Below are positions 7,853 through 15,994 of a DNA stretch of 43,908 bases, piece by piece (the first letter of the stretch is position 1; each line of letters starts with the position of its first letter). Position numbers and translations under genes: made by a program. Origin of the DNA: an uncultured Alphaproteobacteria bacterium. Lineage in GTDB: Bacteria; Pseudomonadota; Alphaproteobacteria; Rhodobacterales; Rhodobacteraceae. Under the pieces are notes generated by a model. That model made no database searches. It was given only the letters and a program-made list of their open reading frames with translations, and was not told where the DNA came from. Location of the stretch: assembly GCA_902560505.1 (NCBI GenBank), contig CACELY010000007.1, forward strand, positions 1 through 43,908. Reading direction: 5' to 3'.

Positions 7853-9319
7853 TTATTGAATTTTTTCTATTGAAATTACACTGATAATTCCATATTGGTA
7901 CATGCCTCTATAAAAAGGTATATTAACTTTTCTAGTAATATTATAGTTGTACGACAAAATTTTCTCTGAAAAATCACTGTGTTTATTACTGTGAATAAGT
8001 TGGACATGAATTAGCGTACTAAATTTTTTTTTCGTCAGATCAATATGTTTAAAATGATTACCATTTGGACCGATTACACCAACGGGGTACTTGAAATAAA
8101 AAGCCGCGGTTAGTTGTCCACTGTCATACCAATTAAGTGTTGCTAAAGACTCCAATTCTTTTTTTTGAAGAGTTTTCGTCAAAACTTCTGCAATGTGTCC
8201 CCAATCCAGTAGCTCCCTAGTATTATCCCATCTAGGTAATTTCTGATCAAAGCTTCTAGTGATGAAACCTGTTTTTGCATGAATTAAAATACTTGAAATC
8301 ATAACGACGATTACAAAAACACTAGCAACTTTCAAAGTTATCAGATGGTATTTGTATGATTTTATCAAGATAAGTCTATTTGATGCAACAGGAATCAATA
8401 ACATCCATCCAACCATAGACCAGTGGGAAAAACTGTTATCAGAAAACAAAATTAAAATGTTAAATATAATTATCGTTGGTAGAGACAGCAAAATAAGAAA
8501 TTTTTCATTTACAGTAATGAATTTTTTATTTTTCATTAAACTTGTAATAATTAAAAAACCAGTAGTTGGTAGCAACAAGAAAAGTTGCGCAAATATAGAG
8601 TTAATAATGTGAATAAGATCAAAGCCGAATGAGCTTCTGTTTCCGTGAAAATTGAAGCTCTCAAAGTTATTCTCCATGTTCCAAAGTAATACCGGTACCA
8701 ATCCAAGAAGAGAAATTAATAGAGAAATATAAAAGTTTTTTGTGAATAGCACACCTCTTCTCCATATAATGAAAGCGATAAATAAAGTTATTCCAAAAAG
8801 ATAAGCTTGGTATTTTGATAAAAAAGCTATTGATAAAAGTAGGCCTAGTGAAATCCATAAATAGACATTATCCTCATCGTTAAAAATTAGTTTTATTGCT
8901 ACGAAAGTTGCGCCAGCGACAGAGAAATTCAAAGACGCGTCGGGTAAAACAAAAAGACCCCCTGAGAAGAAGAAAAAGGGAGAAACAAAATATAGAATAG
9001 CTGAAACGGTTCCAGCCTGCTTTGAATAAATTGTAGAAGCGATCTTATAAAGAAAAAAGCTCGTTAGCAAACCAAAAGCAATAAATGGAATTCTAAAAGT
9101 ATTTAATGAAACAAATTCAAATAAGTGTAAAATATATGATACCCACATCGTTAATGGGGGGTGATCAAAATACGATAGAGATAAGTATCTACTAATGGTT
9201 AACGTATATGCCTCATCGTTGATCAAGGGAACATATTTCATCACTGTAAGTTTTGTAAGGCAAAAAACTATAAACAAAAATATGAGCAAGTGAGTTTGGT
9301 TGTATACTTTGACGTTCAT
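7853..9319 (-). CDS. ArnT/PMT-like polytopic membrane glycosyltransferase (second copy)
   Basis: 488 residues from the ATG at 9319. A frame extension to 9391 exists but would overlap the GtrB-GtrA gene by 65 bp and adds no family residues, so I chose the ATG that leaves a 7-bp gap. The N-terminal helix is followed by I-N-D-E-A-Y-T-L and Y-F-D-H-P-P-L-T-M-W, the same catalytic loop as the protein at 1169-2662. Many hydrophobic helices and a soluble tail follow. GT-C enzymes of this type move a sugar from a polyprenyl-phosphate donor to lipid A, glycan or protein in the periplasm. Placement directly behind the GtrB-GtrA gene suggests that gene provides its donor. The acceptor is unknown. Confidence 0.8.
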   Translation of the reverse strand: MNVKVYNQTHLLIFLFIVFCLTKLTVMKYVPLINDEAYTLTISRYLSLSYFDHPPLTMWVSYILHLFEFVSLNTFRIPFIAFGLLTSFFLYKIASTIYSKQAGTVSAILYFVSPFFFFSGGLFVLPDASLNFSVAGATFVAIKLIFNDEDNVYLWISLGLLLSIAFLSKYQAYLFGITLFIAFIIWRRGVLFTKNFYISLLISLLGLVPVLLWNMENNFESFNFHGNRSSFGFDLIHIINSIFAQLFLLLPTTGFLIITSLMKNKKFITVNEKFLILLSLPTIIIFNILILFSDNSFSHWSMVGWMLLIPVASNRLILIKSYKYHLITLKVASVFVIVVMISSILIHAKTGFITRSFDQKLPRWDNTRELLDWGHIAEVLTKTLQKKELESLATLNWYDSGQLTAAFYFKYPVGVIGPNGNHFKHIDLTKKKFSTLIHVQLIHSNKHSDFSEKILSYNYNITRKVNIPFYRGMYQYGIISVISIEKIQ

Positions 9320-9326
9320 TTTCTTA

Positions 9327-10418
9327 CTAAGACTTCCAGGTAAAAATAGATGTAAGTGTAAAATTCCAAACAGCGCCGATACAAGCACCAATAAAGCTTG
9401 AAATTAGCCAATTATATGAAAAATAAAAAACATAGGTCGCTATAGCGATATTTGTAAATGCTCCCAGAGAACAAATTAGATAAAAGGAAAACAGTCCCCT
9501 TATTAAGTCTAGAGATTTCAATTTTCGTTCCTTAAATGTAATGATGTTATTGAGGAAATAGTTTGAGGTCATGGCGGCAATTATTCCCACTGTTTGAGAA
9601 GTAGGGAACTGATTTGTTAATAGCATTGCGAGACCGGTAATTAACAATTGAACGAATATACCACTAAGGCCAACCATGCAGAAAAGTATAAATTTTATAG
9701 AAACTCTCCCGTTAAGTATCTGAGACAAAACGAGACCAATCAACTCCAAGGCGGTGAGAAAACTCATCTTACTTTCACCTGCAACACGGTTTTTGAAGCT
9801 GTATCCGACTTCCTTAATCTCAATACTCGTTCCAGATGTTGCTAAAAAGTCTGCTAGAACTTTGAAGCCCTGAGTTTGTAACTTATCAGATTTCTTTAAA
9901 AAAGATTCTCTTTTTACCATGAAGAAGCCTGATAAAGGATCAGTAGATTTTATTCTTAGAAGTTTCTTTATCAAAAACGTAGTTACCTTACTTCCTAACT
10001 TTCTTATCTTCGAGAACGCATTAATGGAAATTTCTCCATCTGCGGTAAATCTACTGCCAATTACAATATCTAGTGAAGCATCTTTATAAAACAGATCTAA
10101 CATGTCTCTCAGTTTAGTCTCATCGTGTTGAAGGTCACAGTCCATTACGGCAACCAAGTCAGATCTTGCAGCAAATATACCCTCAATTATCGCGCCTGAG
10201 AGCCCCCTTCTACCTACTCTATGGATAAGATGAATTTTAGATGAATTTTTAATAAAATTTTTTATCTCACAACTAGTTCCATCTGGACTATTGTCATCGA
10301 CAAATACTATTTCATGCTCAACACCCCTTAAACTTTTGCGCAACATTTCTATAATTCTAGAAATATTTTCTTTCTCGTTGTAGGTCGGAATTACAATTGA
10401 AACTGTAGGATTTTTCAA
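9327..10418 (-). CDS. GtrB-like polyprenyl-phosphate hexose synthase fused to GtrA-like membrane domain
   Basis: 363 residues. Residues 1-~235 are a GT2 domain of the dolichyl-phosphate mannose synthase type: V-S-I-V-I-P-T-Y-N-E-K-E-N (6-18), V-F-V-D-D-N-S-P-D-G-T (38-48), and the metal-binding M-D-C-D-L-Q-H-D (92-99). The last ~120 residues form four hydrophobic helices of the GtrA family, beginning I-K-F-I-L-F-C-M-V-G. The likely reaction is transfer of a hexose from a nucleotide sugar to undecaprenyl phosphate, with the GtrA part helping move or present the product across the membrane. The start is TTG at 10418, chosen because a strong AAGGAGG (complement of 10425-10431) sits 6 nt upstream. 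It is probably cotranscribed with the ArnT-like gene that follows 7 bp later. Confidence 0.85.
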   Translation of the reverse strand: MKNPTVSIVIPTYNEKENISRIIEMLRKSLRGVEHEIVFVDDNSPDGTSCEIKNFIKNSSKIHLIHRVGRRGLSGAIIEGIFAARSDLVAVMDCDLQHDETKLRDMLDLFYKDASLDIVIGSRFTADGEISINAFSKIRKLGSKVTTFLIKKLLRIKSTDPLSGFFMVKRESFLKKSDKLQTQGFKVLADFLATSGTSIEIKEVGYSFKNRVAGESKMSFLTALELIGLVLSQILNGRVSIKFILFCMVGLSGIFVQLLITGLAMLLTNQFPTSQTVGIIAAMTSNYFLNNIITFKERKLKSLDLIRGLFSFYLICSLGAFTNIAIATYVFYFSYNWLISSFIGACIGAVWNFTLTSIFTWKS

Positions 10419-10505
10419 ATAGATCCTCCTTTTCCTTAGTATTAAAAACGAAGGTGTTTTTGTAAATAATAAAGTGCTATCATATCACTTTTCAGGAGGC
10501 TAAGC

Positions 10506-11012
10506 ATGTGGGGTGGTGTCTACGCATTGATATTTTCTATTTCAACTATTCTTTCTGCCGAAAATCCAATTGAAAATGGATTTCCCTTGGTTGAGACTAA
10601 GAGCTATGTAAAACACACATTCTCAGCTGTGGAGTTTCAGAACAAATTAGTAGGTCAAGAGATTCAATACTCATTTTATGAAGACAAAAAGTTTGGACCT
10701 CTCCAAAGAGGACAATCGATATCTCTAACCGATCAGGGAGGGCTTTGGGCAGGCTATGGATTTATTAGGAAAATAATGTTAACTGACTCCGTTAATTTAA
10801 ACTTCGATTTTTTTCCTGGGATATATTTAAAAAATAATGAAGAGGACTTAGGCGGATGGCTTATGTTTAGGTCGGGCGTAGAGGTTGAATATTTTATAGA
10901 TACGGATTGGGCAATATCACTAGGCTATGATCACAGATCAAGTGGTGATTTATGGGAATATAATCCTGGTATGGAAACGGTAAAAATTAGTCTTACTAAA
11001 AGCCTTATATAA
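10506..11012 (+). CDS. PagL-like acyloxyacyl hydrolase (lipid A 3-O-deacylase family), small outer-membrane protein
   Basis: 168 residues: a signal peptide (cleavage about residue 18), then alternating polar/hydrophobic strands as in an eight-stranded outer-membrane barrel. Near the C-terminus Y-D-H-R-S-S (141-146) and N-P-G-M-E (153-157) match the H-x-S and N-x-G motifs of the acyloxyacyl hydrolase/PagL family; His143, Ser145 and Glu157 could form the catalytic triad. Such enzymes trim an acyl chain from lipid A. The ATG at 10506 has an AGGAGG 6 nt upstream (10494-10499). The gene diverges from the GtrB-GtrA gene. Sequence identity to characterised PagL would be low, so function is inferred from motifs. 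Confidence 0.6.
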   Translation: MWGGVYALIFSISTILSAENPIENGFPLVETKSYVKHTFSAVEFQNKLVGQEIQYSFYEDKKFGPLQRGQSISLTDQGGLWAGYGFIRKIMLTDSVNLNFDFFPGIYLKNNEEDLGGWLMFRSGVEVEYFIDTDWAISLGYDHRSSGDLWEYNPGMETVKISLTKSLI

Positions 11013-11130
11013 TAATTAGGAAAATAAACATGCTAAAAATTCAAAGATTGTTCAATATTTGAACCTTTTGAATTTAAATTTTTATAAATATTGAGAAAAG
11101 ATCGAAAAAATAATCTAGACAATTTTTCGC

Positions 11131-11162
11131 AAAATAAAAAAAGGGGACTAATAAGCCCCCTT
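11131..11162 (-). terminator. Rho-independent terminator of the YjbE-like gene
   Basis: Read on the minus strand, AAGGGGGCT (11162-11154) pairs with AGTCCCCTT (11149-11141) around a TATT loop, with one G-U pair. It continues into a run of T broken by a single A. It lies about 25 bp past the stop of the YjbE-like gene and is the clearest intrinsic terminator in the window. On the plus strand the tail is poor in T, so it is probably one-directional, although it may weakly stop the PagL-like gene as well. Confidence 0.85.
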
Positions 11163-11185
11163 CTAATTTTAATATTTTTAAATGA

Positions 11186-11446
11186 TTATGTAGTTGTCGT
11201 CGATGTAGAGCTTTCCTGAAGTGCCACTACAACCGCTGCTATTGCTGCGGCTGCCACTGCAACTGTTGTCCCAACTGCTGCTGCTGCGCCTGCTGCTGCA
11301 CCTGATGCTGCTGCGGTAGATCCTGCGGCTCCAGCACTACCCGCGCTTGCAGAAGATCCTGCTCCACTTGCGCTCGACTGAGCAAAAGAGGGCGCTGCCA
11401 AAGACAATACAAATACCATTGTTGTTAATAATTTAAATATACGCAT
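11186..11446 (-). CDS. yjbE: YjbE-like small secreted Ala/Gly/Ser-rich protein
   Basis: 86 residues. A signal peptide (cleavage after A-P-S-F-A-Q, about residue 22) precedes a low-complexity stretch of Ala, Gly and Ser. A hydrophobic Val/Ala segment (~58-76) and a Ser/Thr tail ending in four Thr follow. This is the make-up of E. coli YjbE (short, secreted, Ser/Ala/Gly-rich, poly-Thr end), and the genes upstream are YjbF and YjbH homologues, so I assign it by composition plus context rather than alignment. In E. coli the yjb genes form an exopolysaccharide-related operon. It has a good AGGAGT ribosome-binding site (complement of 11454-11459), a 135-bp leader region and its own terminator, so it may be strongly and separately expressed. 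Its Ala codons make it locally G+C rich. Confidence 0.6.
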   Translation of the reverse strand: MRIFKLLTTMVFVLSLAAPSFAQSSASGAGSSASAGSAGAAGSTAAASGAAAGAAAAVGTTVAVAAAAIAAVVVALQESSTSTTTT

Positions 11447-11542
11447 AAAGTTAACTCCTACGTTTAGCTAGCTGATTCAGTTATACATCAATTAATTTAC
11501 TTTTAAAATAGATTTTTAAAAAAAAAAAATTTTTAATTATTC

Positions 11543-11571
11543 ATGTTGCTTATGTGTTAAATACGCAACAT
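11543..11571 (-). repeat. 7-bp perfect inverted repeat between yjbF and yjbE
   Basis: ATGTTGC (11543-11549) and GCAACAT (11565-11571) are perfect inverted copies separated by 15 bp, immediately after the yjbF stop codon. On the minus strand a long T run (around 11532-11519) follows about 14 nt later. It may be an operator, a weak attenuator or a processing hairpin between yjbF and yjbE. The distance to the T run argues against a standard terminator. Confidence 0.4.
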
Positions 11572-11581
11572 AATAAAAAGC

Positions 11582-12274
11582 TTAAGTTTTTTGGAAGGCA
11601 TACATATTGTACGTTAGAAAATATTGATTTGCAGGGCTTATCCATTGTTTTGAGACGATTACAATGGTGGTGCCTGCAAGCAAATCGAACTCATTTTTAT
11701 AACTATATTGTTCACTTTCACATTCCTCAGTAAACCTATCAATGGTTAGCTCAAGCTCCAAAATTTGAATAGTCTTGGATGGTATTTTTTTTGCTCTACA
11801 GCGGAAATTTAAATCATTGTATTTATTCTCACTATTAAGATATCTATGAACTTTTTTGTATGATAATCTGTTTGACCCAAACAATTCTTTTGGGCTCGTA
11901 TATTTCAAAGAATAAAGATCTTGTGAGTAACCTCGAGTAGCAATTAAAATACCCTGATCGTATGTCAAACTTATGCCATCTGCACTTACCCAAGTCAATT
12001 TTTCTTCGTTATTACCTAATGCAATGAGAGTTGCTTGATTTTTAAAGTCTGTCGAAGATATAAGAATAATAGGTTGATTAAAATTCGAAAGCCAACTGCT
12101 CGTTCTTTCTATTCCCTCGAGAGGTCTAGATGATTTAGTTGGGCCAGTAATACTTTTCTTTGCAAAATCTCTATAGATTCCATAAAACTCTTCCTTCTCT
12201 TTTTTAACTACATCATCCGATGAGCAAGAAATTAAAAAAGCTACAACACATAGAATTAATATCTTTAAATTCAT
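11582..12274 (-). CDS. yjbF: YjbF/GfcB-family polysaccharide-export lipoprotein
   Basis: 230 residues. The lipoprotein signal ends F-L-I-S-C with Cys17 as the lipidated residue. The body carries P-I-I-L-I-S, Q-A-T-L-I-A-L-G-N-N, W-V-S-A-D-G-I-S-L and I-L-I-A-T-R-G-Y-S-Q-D-L, a pattern I recognise from YjbF/GfcB proteins (group 4 capsule/exopolysaccharide operons). An outer-membrane-anchored role in assembly or secretion of a polysaccharide is known for the family only in outline. The start overlaps the end of yjbH by 4 bp, so translation is coupled. No yjbG (GfcC) homologue lies next to it. Confidence 0.8.
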   Translation of the reverse strand: MNLKILILCVVAFLISCSSDDVVKKEKEEFYGIYRDFAKKSITGPTKSSRPLEGIERTSSWLSNFNQPIILISSTDFKNQATLIALGNNEEKLTWVSADGISLTYDQGILIATRGYSQDLYSLKYTSPKELFGSNRLSYKKVHRYLNSENKYNDLNFRCRAKKIPSKTIQILELELTIDRFTEECESEQYSYKNEFDLLAGTTIVIVSKQWISPANQYFLTYNMYAFQKT

Positions 12275-14379
12275 CTAAATACTCTTTTCCAATTATCCTG
12301 AAGATTTTTTGTGTCATATTCGCTTATTGCATTGTATAAGTATTTGTCTTTACTTAAATTAAGTTTTGCCCCTCCATCACCCGTTATAGGTCTAATTGTG
12401 GCACTAGCTACAGCTCTTGATTTTTTCCCAGTAAACCAACTTATCGGTGCTTTAATTATCAAACCTTTTTCAAAAGATCCTTCTCCAAAAGTTGAAAAAG
12501 GTACATCTGTTAAAGTTGCATATGCCCCAAACTCCCAGCCATTATTAAAAGATCTGTTTATTGAAAGTGTTGACCCTAAATCTCCTGCAAGATATTTTCC
12601 AAAATCAAATTTTACAATCCAGTCTCTTGGTAAATCATAGTAAATTGATGCAAGGTAAGTACTGTAATATTCATTTTTTAAATTGAAGTTACCCGATGTT
12701 TCTCTTTTCTGTACGTTGGCAACATCTAGACCAAAAGCAAACGGCTTCTTATTGTTTTTCCAAATTATTTCCGACCTTACACCTGCATGCATTAACTCCA
12801 AAAGACCCACATTAACCACCCCATATAAATTTGGTAAGGGTTTTAAATATTGATCGATAGTTAAAAAATTAATAAATAAATTTGACCCAATGTCTCTGTG
12901 GTAATACATAAAATCAGACCTAACATTAGGAAGACCAGATTTAGGCCCTCGTTTCACTTCATCCATTATTCCTGTAATTGGTTTTCTGAGTGATCCAGAA
13001 ATTGCTGTTAATGGTGTGACTTTATATCTTCCATATAACTCTGCTCCGATATGGTACCTTATGGGAGCATCGGGGTCGAAGAGCATTAGGTCTAGATATG
13101 GGTAAAAAGACCAAGAAAGCCGATTCCCCTCTTTCTGATCATTATCAAAAAACAATTTATTTGAATTATTTATTGTAACCGAGCCAAATAAATTCTCGGG
13201 ACCATTAAATTTTAATTCATTGTCTTCAAAATCTTCTCTATTTATGGTTATTTCAGATACAACTAAATTAGATTTGAAATCAATAATGTTTATTTGAAAC
13301 TCTCTAGTTATGGGAGGAGTAGTAAGTGATAGTATTCTTGCCACTCTGCCGATCATTTGAGAGATGTTAATATATCTTCGATTAATAATTCCAACTTCTA
13401 CATGATTTCCGAATAATTTGAGCGCTTTAAGTTCGATTCCTTCAAGCTTTAACAATCTTTTACTCTCAGCCAAAATGTCCTTTTCTGAATTTGGATCTTG
13501 AGAGCGATACTTTTTTTGTAGGATAGGCATAGGTGCTGGCTCAGTTCCACTTTGATAAGGACTATTCTTAGGATTTATGCCCAAGTTCACTGTAAGTCCT
13601 ACTGTGTCCATGTGCATCAAGGTCGCCATAACGGTTAAGGTTGGGTCAACACTGTATTTAATACCAATATTTATGTCACTCCTCCGATTGAAGCCTTTTG
13701 GTGATGACACCTCTTGATAATATCCGTCCGAAGAAAATTCTGATATTATCTGTAATTTTTTACTTGCTCTATAACTTAAAGAAAGAAAAGGTGAATTATC
13801 ACCTGAAAATATATTGTCAGTTTCCAAGGTTCCGCCATAACCATGATCTCTTCCTCCTCTATTACTTCGACTGAATATATTTGTGAATCCGTTATATCCT
13901 GCAAATCTACCCCAACCTACTCCACCAGATATTTTAAAATCGGGCCCAAAAGACTTTGTCATGACGACATATTCTCCAGAGTATATACCTGTGCCAATAA
14001 AGTCTCTCAACCCTAGAGCAACAGAAGGAAAGATGGGCTTTTCTTTGAACACCAAATAATGAAGGTCAAAACTTCTGTCCCAAGCGTAACCTTTGTACCT
14101 TCCACCTGGGACTCGGGCATACCTAAAAGCCCCGGTAAGATTTTCTAGAATTTGAAAAGATAGATTAACTCTTATAGTCCCACCAAATGCAGATGACGAA
14201 ACTGAAAATTGGCCATCTGGCAAACGAGTTGCTGAGGGTAGATCGATATCACCAGGCATGCCGAAGTTATTCAGTGAGATAGTATCTTCAAATTCGCTTG
14301 CTACAATTTTTTGAGTAAAATTGAGATTTAAAATGAATATAGTGAAGCTCGCAAAAACTAAACACCTTATTAAACCCAT
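12271..14379 (-). CDS. yjbH: YjbH/GfcD-family outer-membrane exopolysaccharide protein
   Basis: 702 residues, close to the usual YjbH length. A signal peptide (cleavage about residue 28) is followed by N-N-F-G-M-P-G-D-I-D-L-P-S-A and D-G-Q-F-S-V, the start block of the family. Long stretches of amphipathic beta strands with aromatic ends follow, as expected for an outer-membrane barrel or pair of barrels. A mixed alpha/beta insert (about residues 300-400) separates the two strand-rich regions. YjbH proteins are tied to exopolysaccharide export. The gene sits 17 bp behind uppS and overlaps yjbF by 4 bp, so it is in one operon with both. Confidence 0.85.
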   Translation of the reverse strand: MGLIRCLVFASFTIFILNLNFTQKIVASEFEDTISLNNFGMPGDIDLPSATRLPDGQFSVSSSAFGGTIRVNLSFQILENLTGAFRYARVPGGRYKGYAWDRSFDLHYLVFKEKPIFPSVALGLRDFIGTGIYSGEYVVMTKSFGPDFKISGGVGWGRFAGYNGFTNIFSRSNRGGRDHGYGGTLETDNIFSGDNSPFLSLSYRASKKLQIISEFSSDGYYQEVSSPKGFNRRSDINIGIKYSVDPTLTVMATLMHMDTVGLTVNLGINPKNSPYQSGTEPAPMPILQKKYRSQDPNSEKDILAESKRLLKLEGIELKALKLFGNHVEVGIINRRYINISQMIGRVARILSLTTPPITREFQINIIDFKSNLVVSEITINREDFEDNELKFNGPENLFGSVTINNSNKLFFDNDQKEGNRLSWSFYPYLDLMLFDPDAPIRYHIGAELYGRYKVTPLTAISGSLRKPITGIMDEVKRGPKSGLPNVRSDFMYYHRDIGSNLFINFLTIDQYLKPLPNLYGVVNVGLLELMHAGVRSEIIWKNNKKPFAFGLDVANVQKRETSGNFNLKNEYYSTYLASIYYDLPRDWIVKFDFGKYLAGDLGSTLSINRSFNNGWEFGAYATLTDVPFSTFGEGSFEKGLIIKAPISWFTGKKSRAVASATIRPITGDGGAKLNLSKDKYLYNAISEYDTKNLQDNWKRVFR

Positions 14380-14396
14380 TCTATTTTATCCAAAAG

Positions 14397-15113
14397 CTAC
14401 ATTCTTCTTTTTAAAGACTCTGTTTTGTCCAAAGAACCAAACTTTCTTGTTCTACTGTGATAATCAGACAAAGCTATTTTTAAATCTTTAATTGAAAAAT
14501 CTGGCCATGGGTTCTCAGAAAAATAAAGTTCGCTGTATGCTGATTGCCATAGTAAAAAATTCGACAAACGTCTCTCGCCGGCTGTTCTAATTATTAAGTC
14601 AGGGTCTGGCAAGTTACGGCTATCTAGATAAAGAGAAAATAGATCTTCGTCAATCTCTGTCTCACTGATTTTTCCCCTGGAAATCAGTGATCCAATCCGT
14701 CTAGCTGCTCTCACTATTTCAGCCCTGCCGCCATAATTTAATGCTAATGTCAGTGACATTCCTTCATTATCTTTAGTTAAATCAACTAAATTCTTTATAT
14801 ATTTTTGAATAATTTTTGGAAACGGACTTATATCACCGACGATGGAAACCTTTACATTTTCTTGGTGCAGCTGTGTAAGTTTTTTATTTAAATAATATTT
14901 AAATAGGCTCATGAGCGCTTTAATTTCGTACACTGGTCTATGCCAGTTTTCAGTAGAGAAAGCGTATAAAGTTACGTGCTTTATATTTAAATTTACACAT
15001 TCTCTTAAAATTATTTCTACATTCTCTGCGCCCTTTTTATGCCCTAAGGCTCTAGGCAGACCCCTAATAGAAGCCCATCTTCCGTTGCCGTCTAAAATAA
15101 AGCCGATATGCAT
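14397..15113 (-). CDS. uppS: Isoprenyl transferase (undecaprenyl diphosphate synthase family)
   Basis: 238 residues. The catalytic loop I-L-D-G-N-G-R-W-A is at 6-14 with Asp8 as the Mg/pyrophosphate residue. H-V-T-L-Y-A-F-S-T-E-N-W, A-L-N-Y-G-G-R-A-E-I-V, P-D-P-D-L-I-I-R-T-A-G-E-R-R-L-S-N-F-L-L and the late W-P-D-F follow. The enzyme adds isopentenyl units to farnesyl diphosphate to make the C55 carrier lipid used by cell-wall and glycan synthesis. The usual alphaproteobacterial location is frr-uppS-cdsA; here it stands between DUF1624 and yjbH, so it may be either the only copy or a second, polysaccharide-linked one. Gaps to its neighbours are 20 and 17 bp. Confidence 0.9.
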   Translation of the reverse strand: MHIGFILDGNGRWASIRGLPRALGHKKGAENVEIILRECVNLNIKHVTLYAFSTENWHRPVYEIKALMSLFKYYLNKKLTQLHQENVKVSIVGDISPFPKIIQKYIKNLVDLTKDNEGMSLTLALNYGGRAEIVRAARRIGSLISRGKISETEIDEDLFSLYLDSRNLPDPDLIIRTAGERRLSNFLLWQSAYSELYFSENPWPDFSIKDLKIALSDYHSRTRKFGSLDKTESLKRRM

Positions 15114-15133
15114 GCCAACCTGCCAAAAATTTT

Positions 15134-15859
15134 TTAAGATGTTAGTTGAATAAATATAAAGAATAAAGAAAAAAGTAATGGTTGGTGCAAAATATAAATA
15201 ACCAGTGATTTTTGGCCAACATACTCAATAATTTTTAAAACTAAACCCAGCTGTGGACCAGGATTAGAAGGATTTTTATATTTTTTATTTGGTATTTTAT
15301 TGATAATCCCTCCGAGCAAAAAACCAAAAAAGTAGAAAGTAATCCAAGGAATTATAGGATAAAAATCATTGGTTAATGGTACCTGTTTATTAAACCCTAG
15401 CCATGAAAAAATAAAAGGTATGTTAAAGGTTATCTCACTTATACTAATCAAGGCTGTACCAAGAAAAATAAAAAATAATTGGCGGTTAGACTTTATCTTA
15501 ATTAGTATTAGACTGATAATGGAACACACTGAGAGAAAGTGTAAAATACCAAAGAAAATAAAACTACTTTTATCTAAAATAAACGTCAGTACTGAGATGG
15601 CAATTGATATTGTCATCAACTTAAATATGCGTTTCACAATTTTAGCTTTACAGCTATTTGACAGGCTTAGTAGTCTGGTCGATATACCGGCTATAGTAAT
15701 AAAGCTTAAGCCTATAAGCTGGGCTAAAAATAACCCCAACCCCTGGGTTACCACTCGAAGATCAATAAACCCAAAATAACCTAAATCCCAATAAAAGTGA
15801 TATATTATCATAGCGAACACACATACGCCTCTCGAAATATCTAGAAGAAAAATTCGCAA
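15134..15859 (-). CDS. DUF1624 / HGSNAT-like membrane protein
   Basis: 241 residues with about seven hydrophobic helices. The N-terminus D-I-S-R-G-V-C-V-F-A-M-I-I-Y-H-F-Y-W-D-L (8-27) carries the R-G, His and W-D-L pattern of the DUF1624 family, related to heparan-alpha-glucosaminide N-acetyltransferase. A late G-Q-K-S-L-V-I-Y-I-L-H-Q-P motif (about 217-229) with another His is also typical. Transmembrane acyl transfer to a glycan is possible but not shown for this subgroup. It is the first gene of the operon leading to uppS-yjbH-yjbF and diverges from the WecA-like gene across 135 bp. Confidence 0.7.
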   Translation of the reverse strand: MRIFLLDISRGVCVFAMIIYHFYWDLGYFGFIDLRVVTQGLGLFLAQLIGLSFITIAGISTRLLSLSNSCKAKIVKRIFKLMTISIAISVLTFILDKSSFIFFGILHFLSVCSIISLILIKIKSNRQLFFIFLGTALISISEITFNIPFIFSWLGFNKQVPLTNDFYPIIPWITFYFFGFLLGGIINKIPNKKYKNPSNPGPQLGLVLKIIEYVGQKSLVIYILHQPLLFSLFFIFIQLTS

Positions 15860-15994
15860 TCTTTATCCTTATATAAAAATGAGCCTATTTGATATCTAAC
15901 CCATGGTGATTCTTAAGTAAACCCAAACAAATACTTGCAAAAAAAAAGAAAAAAATGTCTATTTATTTAGAAGATATGATTTGAGGAGAGAATT

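Noticed and set aside
9320-9391. N-terminal extension of the second ArnT-like protein to 9391
   Set aside because: It would overlap the upstream GtrB-GtrA gene by 65 bp and adds residues unlike the family; the ATG at 9319 fits the usual close spacing.
11543-11571. Inverted repeat after yjbF as a normal Rho-independent terminator
   Set aside because: The stem is short and AT-rich, the loop is 15 nt, and the T run starts about 14 nt after the stem.
12311-12640. 109-codon open frame antisense to yjbH
   Set aside because: It lies wholly inside a well-supported gene on the other strand and shows no signal peptide, family motif or ribosome-binding site.
15369-15779. 136-codon open frame antisense to the DUF1624 gene
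   Set aside because: A hydrophobic membrane gene read backwards in AT-rich DNA often stays open; no recognisable domain.
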